DNA from: Methylobacteriaceae bacterium
Lineage (GTDB): Bacteria; Pseudomonadota; Alphaproteobacteria; Rhizobiales; Beijerinckiaceae
Reading direction: 5' to 3'
Length of the DNA stretch: 6,856 bases
Assembly: GCA_020638135.1 (NCBI GenBank)
Contig: JACKJE010000045.1
Location: forward strand, 1-6,856
The notes under the pieces were generated by a model. It was not told where the DNA came from. It did no database searches and was given only the letters and a program-made list of their open reading frames with translations. Positions 1 through 6,111 of the stretch are shown here, in pieces. The stretch's first letter is position 1. Each line of letters opens with the position of its first letter. The position numbers were made by a program, and so were the translations under genes.

Positions 1-707
1 TAGAAGGCGCGCAGCGCCTTGGCGCTCATCACGGCGGCGTCGATCACTTCGCCGGCGTCGAGCGCGGTCTTCGCCTTCAGGACCGTCGTCTTGCCGTCGG
101 CGCCGACGAGTTCGATGCGCACGTTGGTCGCGGCGGGAACCGTGGTGGAGACTTCCGAGCCATAGAAATCGCCGCCCGACATATGCGCGACATGCGACTT
201 CGAGTCCGCGCTCCACGCGCCCATCTTGTGCGGATTGTTGCGGGCGTACTGCTTCACGGCGCCGGCGGCGCGGCGATCCGAATTGCCTTCGCGCAGCACC
301 GGGTTCACGGCCGAGCCCAGAACCTTGGCGTAGCGCGCCTTGATATCCTTCTCTTCGTCATTGGCCGGGTTCTCCGGATAGTCCGGCACGGCGTAGCCCT
401 TGGCCTGCAATTCCTTGATCGCGGCGCGCAGCTGCGGGATCGAGGCGGAAATGTTCGGCAATTTGATAATGTTGGCTTCGGGCTTCAGCGCGAGCTGGCC
501 GAGTTCCGTCAGTTCGTCGCCGATCTTCTGGGCATCTGTCAGCTTCTCGGGAAAATTCGCGAGAATGCGCCCGGCGAGCGAAATGTCCTTCAGCTTCACC
601 TTCACACCGGCGGCGCCGACGAAGGCCTCCACGATCGGCAGCAGCGAGTAGGTCGCCAGCGCCGGGGCTTCATCGACCTTCGTCCAGACAATTTCGAGAT
701 TCGACAT
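1..707 (-). CDS. icd: Isocitrate dehydrogenase [NADP+], monomeric type (N-terminal part)
   Basis: This is the N-terminal 235 residues of a monomeric NADP-dependent isocitrate dehydrogenase, a family usually about 740 residues long; the rest lies beyond the left edge. The enzyme oxidatively decarboxylates isocitrate to 2-oxoglutarate in the TCA cycle in the cytoplasm. The translation begins MSNLEIVWTKVDEAPALATY and carries the family landmarks DISLAGRILA (41-50), KLPNISASIPQL (82-93) and GSAVNPVLREGNSDRRA (131-147). Ser132, Asn135, Arg139 and Arg145 fall at the numbers given for the isocitrate-binding residues in the Azotobacter vinelandii enzyme (recalled from family knowledge). The ATG at 705-707 is preceded by a clear Shine-Dalgarno, GAGGAAG on the minus strand around 714-720. 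It is transcribed divergently from the ars island, shows no frameshifts, and is a housekeeping gene not obviously tied to arsenic. Confidence 0.95.
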   Translation of the reverse strand, partial: MSNLEIVWTKVDEAPALATYSLLPIVEAFVGAAGVKVKLKDISLAGRILANFPEKLTDAQKIGDELTELGQLALKPEANIIKLPNISASIPQLRAAIKELQAKGYAVPDYPENPANDEEKDIKARYAKVLGSAVNPVLREGNSDRRAAGAVKQYARNNPHKMGAWSADSKSHVAHMSGGDFYGSEVSTTVPAATNVRIELVGADGKTTVLKAKTALDAGEVIDAAVMSAKALRAF

Positions 708-852
708 GTTCGGGCTTCCTCGCCTGCGTCGCCGCGCCTGAAGGGCGGGCAAAATTCTGACCGGCGCCACCACTACGCATTTCGCGCCGGCCCCTCAATT
801 AGAATTGTGTCGCATGGCCCTTGGCCGGGAAGCGCCCGTTGGCTGCGACAAC

Positions 853-886
853 ATGCGCCATGGCGCATATGCGCCCGACCGCATAT
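853..886 (+). promoter_or_regulatory. Candidate operator of arsR1 (inverted repeats upstream of the start)
   Basis: Three overlapping symmetric elements lie 10-43 bases before the arsR1 start. They are a perfect 16-bp palindrome at 853-868 (ATGCGCCATGGCGCAT), a perfect 14-bp palindrome at 862-875 (GGCGCATATGCGCC), and a 7-bp inverted repeat ATATGCG-N6-CGCATAT at 867-886. The last has the skeleton ATAT-N12-ATAT, identical in spacing to the repeat in front of arsR2. ArsR repressors bind such AT-tipped inverted repeats as dimers, so I infer autoregulation of block 1 by ArsR1. A weak sigma-70-like promoter (GCGACA 845-850, 17-base spacer, TATGCG 868-873) would lie across the repeats, but it is a poor match. 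The rest of the icd-arsR1 gap must also hold the icd promoter, which I cannot place. Confidence 0.5.
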
Positions 887-895
887 CAAGGTGGC

Positions 896-1192
896 ATGGA
901 AGATCAGGTCGCCTTTCTCTCCGCTCTCGCCGAACCCACCCGTCTCGCGGCGCTGCGCATCCTCTGGGATGGCGGCGAGCATTGCGTGTGCGAACTCATG
1001 ACCAAGCTCGGGGCGAGCCAGTCGCGCATGAGCCGGCACATGAGCGCGCTGAAGGCCGTCGGCCTGGTCGCCGACCGCCGCGACGCGCAATGGGTGCGCT
1101 ATCGCCTCACGCCTGACCTCGCACCATCTGCGCGAGAAATCCTCGACGCCGTGATGGCGGCCGTGGCCGAGCCGAAGCGGAGGGCGGCATGA
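896..1192 (+). CDS. arsR: ArsR-family arsenic-responsive repressor, CxC type (arsR1)
   Basis: A 98-residue winged-helix repressor of the ArsR/SmtB family that would bind its operator as a dimer and be released by As(III) or Sb(III). The family signature LAEPTRLAALRIL lies at 11-23. The metalloid-binding motif HCVCEL (Cys30, Cys32) sits in the equivalent of helix alpha-3, as in the E. coli-type ArsR (ELCVCDL). The recognition helix is SQSRMSRHMSALK (about 43-55). I chose the ATG at 896 because it follows AAGG (888-891) and begins where the family begins. An in-frame ATG at 821 would add 25 residues encoded by the operator palindromes, with no family resemblance. The reading frame is intact, unlike the next genes. 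Its TGA overlaps the ATG of the permease (ATGA at 1189-1192), indicating translational coupling. Confidence 0.93.
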   Translation: MEDQVAFLSALAEPTRLAALRILWDGGEHCVCELMTKLGASQSRMSRHMSALKAVGLVADRRDAQWVRYRLTPDLAPSAREILDAVMAAVAEPKRRAA

Positions 1193-2221
1193 GCTTCGGA
1201 CTTTCCACCCATCCGCAGCGCCCTGGCGTCGTCGGCGACATGGATCGCCGCAACGCTGGCCGCGTCGCCCGCTGGTTCGCGCTCTATGCGCAGCTCGAGT
1301 CCGTCTCGGCCTGGCTCGTCGCCCAACTGCCGGTCGCGCCGGGCAGCCATATCGCGGAAGCCTTCGCTTCTTCGTCTACGACACGCCGAAAGTGCTGATG
1401 CTGCTGACGCTGTCGTCTTCGGCATGGGCGTCGCGCAGCTTCTTTTCGCCGGAGCGCACGCGCTTTGCTCGCGGGACGGCGCGAGGGCGTCGGCAATGTC
1501 GCAGCCGCCATTCTCGGCGTCTTCACGCCCTTCTGTTCCTGCTCGGCCGTGCCTCTGTTCGTCGGTTTCTGTCTCGGCGGGCGTGCTCCTCGGCGTCACT
1601 TTCATTCCTGATCGCAGCGCCATGGTCAACGAGGTCGCGCTCGGCCTGTTCGCATTGGTCGGCTGGAAGGTGGCGGCGATCTATCTCGCTTCGGCCTGCC
1701 ATCGCCATCGTCTCCGGTTGGTCATCGGCCGCCTGCATCTCGAAGGCTGGCTGGAGGAATGGGTGCGAGCCTGCGCGCTGGCGAGGCCGACCTGCCGCCG
1801 GACCAGCAGACGATCGTCGACCGCATCCACGCTGGCCTCGAGGCCGTGCGCGACATCGTCGGCCGCGTTTGGCTGGATCATCTCGGCATTGCCGCCGGCG
1901 CTTTCATCCACGGCTATGTGCCGAACGATCTGCTCGCGCCATCATGGGCAAGGCCAGTGGTGGTCCGTGCCGGCGGCCGTGCTGCTCGGCGTGCCATGTA
2001 TTCCAACGCGGCGGGAATCATCCCGGTCGTCGAGGCCCTGCTCGGCAAGGGCGCGGCGCTCGGCACCGTGCTCGCCTTCATGATGAGCGTGATCGCGCTG
2101 TCCTTCCCGGAAATGATCATCCTGCGCAAGGTTCTCTCGCTGCGCCTGATCGCCGTTTTCGCTGGCGTCGGCGCTCGGCATCGTCGCCGTCGGCTATCTC
2201 TTCAACGCCCTCTTCTCCTGA
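1189..2221 (+). pseudogene. arsP: ArsP-family permease (DUF318/COG0701), frameshifted
   Basis: The stretch encodes a multi-spanning permease of about 345-350 residues, readable only by switching frames many times. Recognisable pieces in order: SALASSATWIAATLAA (about 1219-1266), WFALYAQLESVSAWLVAQLP (1273-1332), DTPKVLMLLTL (about 1379-1411), TPFCSCSAVPLF (1525-1560), VNEVALG (about 1624-1650), an acidic soluble loop with EADLPPDQQTIVDRIHAGLE, then YSNAAGIIPVVEALLGKGAA and MMSVIALSFPEMIILRKVLS (about 2080-2139), ending at TGA 2219-2221. The Cys-Ser-Cys motif in a membrane segment is typical of ArsP and related permeases. Characterised ArsP proteins export trivalent organoarsenicals such as MAs(III); that substrate is inferred here. 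Missing bases sit mostly in short runs, for example GCCCTT read as GCCTT near 1361 and CTGGTC read as CTGTC near 1411. It starts coupled to arsR1. Confidence 0.8.
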
Positions 2222-2232
2222 AAGGCAGACCC

Positions 2233-2464
2233 ATGAAAACGTCAAGATCCTCGGCTCCGGCTGCAAGCGCTGCATCGCGACCGCCGACATGGCGACGCCG
2301 AAGCGAAGAAACTCGATCGACATCGAACTCGAAAAGGTCACCGACTTCGTCGACATCGCGAAATTCGGCATCGCCTCGACGCCGGGCGTGGTGATCGACG
2401 GCAAGGTCGTCCATGCCGGCGGCCTGCCGAAGCCTGAAGACATGGCGAAATGGCTGGCGGCTAG
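2233..2464 (+). pseudogene. Small thioredoxin-fold CxxC protein (TM0996/MTH895-like), frameshifted
   Basis: A small redox protein of about 77 residues, starting at an ATG 11 bases after the permease stop with AAAGG at 2221-2225 as ribosome site. Frame-corrected, it has VKILGSGCKRC with the CxxC pair encoded at 2262-2264 and 2271-2273. This is followed by LEKVTDFVDIAKFGIASTPG with its conserved Thr-Pro, then VVIDGKVVHAGGLPKPEDMA. This matches the glutaredoxin-like family known as thioredoxin family protein or redox-active disulfide protein 2, often found beside COG0701 permeases. A base is missing after the first AAAAC near 2240, and others are missing near 2301-2320. The natural stop is probably TAG at 2462-2464, put out of frame by loss of one C (GCCTAG read as GCTAG). 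As given, the frame reads on to about 2615. Its role is unknown; it might deliver or reduce the permease cargo. Confidence 0.75.
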
Positions 2465-2472
2465 CCTTCGCC

Positions 2473-3307
2473 ATGAACGATCGCGACGCCTGACGGAGTG
2501 CCGTCGCTACCGCGTGACCGGCATGGATCAGCGCATTGCGCGGCAAGGTCTCGACTGCTGCGCGAGGAGTCGCGGGCGTGCGCGATGCGCAAGTCGATCG
2601 CCTCGCAGATCATGACGCTGCAACTGATGATCCGCAGATGCAACGCCGAGATCGAGCGCGCTGTGACCGCGATCGGCTACAAGCTCGACCGATCGAGGAC
2701 GAAGGCGAGGCAACGCCATCAGCGCATGTCGCGCCGGCCTACAGGCGCGCGCTGTGGATCGTCGTCATCCTCAATCTCGGTTATGGCCTTATCGAGATCG
2801 TCGGCGGCTGCTCGCCGGCTCGCAGGCGGTCGAGGCGGATGCGCTGATTTTCTCGGCGACGGCGCCATTTCGTTGCTCGGCCTGATCGCGATCCGCTGGG
2901 GTTTGCGGGCGCGCGCAAGCCGCGCTGCTGCAAGGCGTGTTTCTCGGCCTGCTCGGCATGGCGTGCTGGCGACGACCGCCTACCGCGTCTTCGTCCAGCA
3001 CGCGCCCGAGGCGGGTCTGATGGGCGCGCTCGGCATTATCGCGCTCGTGGTCAATGTCGCGGCGGCGGTCGTTCTCATCCCCACCGCGAGGGCGACGCCA
3101 ACGTGCGCGCGTGTGGCTGTTCAGCCGCAACGACGCCATCGGCAATCTCGCCGTCGTGATCGCTGCCGGCCTCGTCGCCTGGACCGGTTCGGTCTGGCTG
3201 GACCTGATCGTCGCCGCAGGCATCGCTGGCCTGTTCCTCCATTCCGCCTGGTCGATCGTAGCGCACGCGCGCGCCGATCTGACCGCGAAAGCCGATCGGC
3301 AGCCTGA
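2473..3307 (+). pseudogene. HMA-domain cation transporter (CDF-like), frameshifted
   Basis: Frame-corrected, this is about 280 residues: an N-terminal heavy-metal-associated (HMA) domain followed by a CDF-like membrane domain. It starts MNDRDA at 2473; one lost C then creates an immediate TGA, and restoring it gives LTECRRYRVTGMD, the entry to an HMA fold. The metal-binding GMDCxxC region (about 2520-2545) is scrambled, so the first Cys is not visible as given. KVSTAARGVAGVRDAQVD and EIERAVTAIGYKLD complete the domain. The membrane part has WIVVILNLGYGLIEIVGG, FLGDGAISLLGLIAIRWG (about 2850-2902), GALGIIALVVNVAAAVVLIP, SRNDAIGNLAVVIAAGLVAW (3123-3182) and GLFLHSAWSIVAHARADL. The Asp and Asn of SRNDAIGN suit a CDF-type cation site. 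The end is uncertain: TGA 3305-3307 if one C is missing, otherwise TGA 3360-3362. The metal is unknown. Confidence 0.75.
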
Positions 3308-3315
3308 CCTTTCGC
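3285..3315 (+). terminator. Possible weak terminator hairpin at end of block 1
   Basis: A perfect 7-bp inverted repeat, GCGAAAG (3285-3291) and CTTTCGC (3309-3315), encloses a 17-base loop that itself contains the palindrome CCGATCGG. It spans the probable stop of the transporter and precedes the arsR2 promoter region. There is no real T-tract behind it, so termination is only a suggestion. Confidence 0.25.
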
Positions 3316-3319
3316 TGTC

Positions 3320-3357
3320 TTGTAACCGTCACATATATCCGCCATTCTGGATATATG
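3320..3357 (+). promoter_or_regulatory. arsR2 promoter region with ArsR operator
   Basis: A perfect inverted repeat CATATATCC-N8-GGATATATG lies at 3332-3357, and its last three bases are the ATG of arsR2. It contains the same ATAT-N12-ATAT skeleton (3335-3354) as the repeat before arsR1. A sigma-70-like -35 box TTGTAA (3320-3325) with a 17-base spacer gives only a poor -10, CATTCT (3343-3348). If used, it would start the transcript at or very near the ATG. AT-rich repeats of this type are typical ArsR operators, and repressor binding here would cover the -10 and the start codon. The symmetry is directly visible; the binding is inferred. Confidence 0.65.
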
Positions 3358-3698
3358 GATGATCTACAGACGCTGGCGGCCCTCGCCGCCCTCGCCCAAC
3401 CACACGCCTCCAGACGTTCCGTCTGCTGGTGGCCTGCGAGCCTGAGGGCGTTCCGGCTGGCGAACTCGCGCGCCTTCGTCGGCGTCCCGCAGAACACCAT
3501 GTCCGCGCATCCGGCGACGCTGGCGCAGGCCGGCTCGTCGCGGGCGAGCGCCAGAGCCGCTCGATCATCTATCGCGCCGATCTCGCGCGCTTGCGAGACC
3601 ATTCTCTTCCTGCTCAACGATTGCTGTGGCGGGCGCACGAAATCTGCGCGCCGCTGATCGCCGACCTCGCACCCTGCTGCCCACCGAAAGCGAACTGA
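3355..3698 (+). pseudogene. arsR: ArsR-family repressor with C-terminal cysteines (arsR2), frameshifted
   Basis: Frame-corrected, this is a repressor of about 116 residues: MDDLQTLAALAALAQPTRLQ, TFRLLVACEPEGVPAGELAR, a recognition helix region VGVPQNTMSAHLATLAQAGL, then VAGERQSRSIIYRADLARL, and a Cys-rich tail. The helix-3 CVC motif of arsR1 is absent. Instead, cysteines are encoded at 3622-3627 (Cys-Cys before Gly-Gly), 3645-3647 and 3675-3680 (Cys-Cys), matching the proteobacterial ArsR subtype with its As(III) site near the C-terminus. Indels lie near 3403, 3474, 3531, 3593 and 3640. The last removes a G (ACGGAA read as ACGAAA). The start ATG lies in the right arm of the operator with no separate Shine-Dalgarno. 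The TGA (3696-3698) overlaps the arsC ATG by one base. Confidence 0.85.
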
Positions 3699-4212
3699 TG
3701 ACTGATCGCATCTTCAACGTGCTGTTTCTGTGCACCGGCAATACGGCGCGCCCGTTCTGCCGAAGGCATATTGCGCAAGGACGGCGCTGGCCGCTTCAAC
3801 GCCTTTTCCGCCGGCAGCCAGCCCAAGGGCATCGTCAATCCTTCGCGCTGAAGACGCTGGCCGCTTCATGATTATCCGGCTGACGGCTATCGCTCGAAGA
3901 GCTGGACGAATTCGCTGTCGCCGGCGCGCCGAAAATGGATTTCGTCTTCACGGTCTGCGACAGCGCGGCTGGCGAAGCTTGCCCCATCTGGCCGGGCCAG
4001 CCGATGACCGCGCATTGGGGCATCGAGACCCGCCGCCGTCGAGGGAACCGACATCGAGAAGGAACGCGCCTTCGCGGAAGCTCTTCCGCTACATGCGCAA
4101 CCGCATCGGCGCCTTCATCGCGCTGCCGATGAAGAGCCTCGATCAGATGGCGTTGCAGAAGAAGCTCGGCGAGATCGGCGGCATGGAAGGCGCGTCTGGA
4201 GAAAAAGTCTGA
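3698..4212 (+). pseudogene. arsC: Arsenate reductase ArsC, low-molecular-weight phosphatase type, frameshifted
   Basis: A reductase of about 175 residues that would convert cytoplasmic As(V) to As(III) for export by ACR3. The start MTDRIFNVLFLCTGNTAR carries the phosphatase-type P-loop CX5R, with the catalytic Cys at 3731-3733 and the Arg at 3749-3751. Frame-corrected pieces continue with FNAFSAGSQPKG, MDFVFTVCDSAAGEACPIWP (Cys at 3956-3958 and 3980-3982, the resolving region), GQPMTAHWGIE, FRYMRNRIGAFIALP and the tail LQKKLGEIGGMEGASGEKV. This is the LMW-PTPase fold and not the glutaredoxin-like E. coli ArsC. Whether thioredoxin or a glutathione system reduces it cannot be told. Frames change near 3752-3765, 3840-3905 and 4025-4085, including SWDEF near 3900, where GGG appears as GG. 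The stop overlaps the acr3 ATG (TGATG at 4210-4214). Confidence 0.87.
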
Positions 4213-5272
4213 TGTCGACTCGAACGTTTCCTCACGCTCTGGTCGCCCTCTGCATCGTCGCGGGCGTCGCGCTCGGCCATTTCATGCCGGGCGCCTTCAC
4301 GCCATCGGCGCCATCGAGATCGCAAAGGTCAATCTGCCGGTCGCGGTGCTGATCTGGCTGATGATCATTCCCATGTTGGTCAAGATCGACTTTTCCGCGC
4401 TCGGCGAAGTGCGCCGCCACTGGCGCGGCATCGGCGTCACCCTGTTCATCAACTGGGCGGTCAAACCGTTTTCGATGGCGGCGCTCGGCTGGTTCTTCGT
4501 CGGACATCTGTTCCGCCCTGGCTGCCCGCCGACCAGATCAATTCCCTACATCGCTGGCCTGATCCTGTTCGCGGCCGCGCCCTGCACGGCGATGGTGTTC
4601 GTCTGGAGCAACCTGACGAAAGGCGAGCCGCATTTCACACTGTCGCAGGTCGCGCTCAACGACACGATCATGGTCTTCGCCTTCGCGCCCATCGTCGGCC
4701 TGCTGCTCGGCCTCTCGGCCATCACGGTGCCCTGGAATACGCTGGTCCTTTCGGTCGTCCTCTACATCGTGATCCCGGTGATCGCGGCGCAGATCATGCG
4801 GCGCGCCCTGCTGGCGTCGGGCGGCGAGGCGGCGCTTGCGGCCGCGCTGGCGAAGCTGCAGCCTCTGTCGCTGATCGCGTTGCTCGCGACCCTCGTTCTG
4901 CTGTTCGGCTTTCAGGGCGAGCAGATCCTGAAACAACCCGCGATCATCGCGTTGCTGGCGATCCCGATCCTGATCCAGGTCTATTTCAACGCGGGCTTCG
5001 CCTATCTGCTCAATCGCATCAGCGGCGAACAGCATTGCGTCGCCGGCCCGTCTGCGTTGATCGGCGCAAGCAATTTCTTCGAACTGGCCGTGGCCGCGGC
5101 CATCTCGCTGTTCGGCTTCGAATCCGGCGCCGCGCTCGCGACCGTGGTCGGCGTACTGATCGAAGTGCCGGTCATGCTGACGGTCGTCTGGATCGTGAAC
5201 GGCAGCAAGGAGTGGTACGAGCGAAAGACGCCGGCCGCGGCAGACGCGACGGGAAGCGACCGCCATGCCTGA
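4212..5272 (+). CDS. acr3: Arsenite efflux permease ACR3, 5' part frameshifted
   Basis: An ACR3-family arsenite exporter of the BART superfamily, about 350 residues with ten expected membrane spans, which moves As(III) out of the cell. The uninterrupted frame runs from 4346 to 5272 (308 residues): WLMIIPMLVKIDFSALGEV, the transport-site segment AAPCTAMVFVWSNL with the conserved Cys at 4583-4585, HFTLSQVALND, and GASNFFELAVAAAISLFGF with the conserved Glu at 5081-5083. The true start is ATG 4212. Early codons are shifted: near 4219-4245 about three run-length losses restore the frame (RTFPHALV where FERFLTLWV is expected). One base is missing near 4300 after HFMPGAF. A loss near 4518 plus an extra C near 4545 change RPWLPADQINSYIAG to RPGCPPTRSIPYIAG. 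After 4545 it is clean. It overlaps arsH by 8 bases. Confidence 0.92.
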
Positions 5273-5978
5273 GACCACGCCCCAGATCGACGAAGCCTCC
5301 TTCCATCCGATCGACCGCGAAAAACTGCTCGCGCCGCAAATCTCCACGCACGCGCCGCGCATTCTGCTGCTCTACGGCTCGCTGCGGCAGCGCTCGTTCA
5401 GCCGGCTCGCGACAGAAGAGGCCGCGCGAATTCTGGCGCGTTACGGCGCCGAGACCCGCACCTTCGACCCGCACGGCCTGCCGCTTGTCGACGACGCCGG
5501 TCCAAATCATCCCAAGGCGAAAGAACTTCTCGATCTCGTGACGTGGAGCGAGGGCATGGTCTGGTGCTCGCCCGAACGCCACGGCGCGATGACGGGCGTG
5601 ATGAAGACGCAGATCGACTGGATTCCTTTGTCGCTCGGCGCGGTGAGGCCAAGCCAGGGCAAGACGCTGGCGGTCATGCAGGTCTGCGGCGGCTCGCAAT
5701 CCTTCAACGCCGTCAACCAGCTGCGCATTCTCGGCCGCTGGATGCGCCTCGTCACCATTCCCAACCAGTCGTCGATCGCGAAAGCCTTCATGGAATTCGA
5801 CGACGACGACCGCATGAAGCCGTCGCCCTATTACGACCGGCTCGTCGACGTGATGGAAGAGCTCATGAAATTCACGCTGCTGACGCGCGACCGCGCCGAC
5901 TATCTCGTGGACCGCTATTCCGAACGCAAGGAGAGCGCGGAGCAATTGTCGAAGCGCGTCAACCAGCGCGCGATCTGA
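5265..5978 (+). CDS. arsH: Arsenical resistance flavoprotein ArsH
   Basis: An intact 237-residue NADPH-dependent FMN reductase of the ArsH family; its length is normal for the family. The flavodoxin-like phosphate loop GSLRQRSFSR is at 38-47, and the ArsH signature VWCSPERHGAMTGVMKTQID begins at 99. ArsH proteins use NADPH to oxidise trivalent organoarsenicals such as MAs(III) to the less toxic pentavalent form, and they have general quinone- and flavin-reductase activity. The in vivo substrate here is inferred. The ATG at 5265 overlaps the acr3 end by 8 bases and follows GGGAAG at 5251-5256, so it is co-translated as the last gene of arsR2-arsC-acr3-arsH. The frame and motifs are clean, in contrast to the upstream genes. 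Confidence 0.95.
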   Translation: MPETTPQIDEASFHPIDREKLLAPQISTHAPRILLLYGSLRQRSFSRLATEEAARILARYGAETRTFDPHGLPLVDDAGPNHPKAKELLDLVTWSEGMVWCSPERHGAMTGVMKTQIDWIPLSLGAVRPSQGKTLAVMQVCGGSQSFNAVNQLRILGRWMRLVTIPNQSSIAKAFMEFDDDDRMKPSPYYDRLVDVMEELMKFTLLTRDRADYLVDRYSERKESAEQLSKRVNQRAI

Positions 5979-6111
5979 GCGCGGCGCGACGGCGGTCCCT
6001 GGTCTCTCTCGCCAGGCGAAGTGATCCTGTGCGATAGAACACCGAAGATCGGCGAATGCCCGCGCAGGATCGGGGCGAATTCAGATTCAAGCCGCATGCG
6101 AGGCCGCGCCG
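5979..6111. other. Gap between arsH and the secreted protein gene
   Basis: I see no gene here. A short inverted repeat CCTGG-N9-CCAGG (5998-6016) has no T-tract and is not a convincing terminator. GAGG at 6100-6103 is the ribosome site of the next gene. No promoter is clear, so read-through from the ars block is possible. Confidence 0.4.

Noticed and set aside
796..807. CAATT-AG-AATTG inverted repeat in the icd-arsR1 gap
   Set aside because: It is short and AT-rich and lies outside the likely arsR1 promoter. It could belong to the icd promoter but is too small to call.
821..895. Upstream ATG giving arsR1 a 25-residue extension
   Set aside because: The extension is encoded by the operator palindromes, resembles no ArsR N-terminus, and lacks a better ribosome site than the ATG at 896.
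183..1001. Long plus-strand open frame opposite icd
   Set aside because: It is antisense to a clearly recognised icd, has Arg/Gly-rich shadow composition, and runs into arsR1 in the wrong frame.
1392..2615. A 407-codon open frame running through the permease, the thioredoxin-like gene and into the transporter
   Set aside because: It is a mosaic: parts match the permease or the CxxC protein in frame, and the rest is Arg/Ser-rich out-of-frame translation. It arises from the indels and is not a novel fusion protein.
1189..4545. Programmed ribosomal frameshifting as the explanation for the frame changes
   Set aside because: There are far too many events, spread over six genes, without repeated slippery heptamers or downstream structures.
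4538..5362. Long minus-strand open frame opposite acr3
   Set aside because: Its Asp/Arg/Gln-rich composition is typical of the antisense frame of a high-GC membrane gene; ACR3 on the plus strand explains the region.
5998..6016. CCTGG-N9-CCAGG hairpin after arsH as a terminator
   Set aside because: The stem is five base pairs with no following T-tract, so it is indistinguishable from chance in this GC content.
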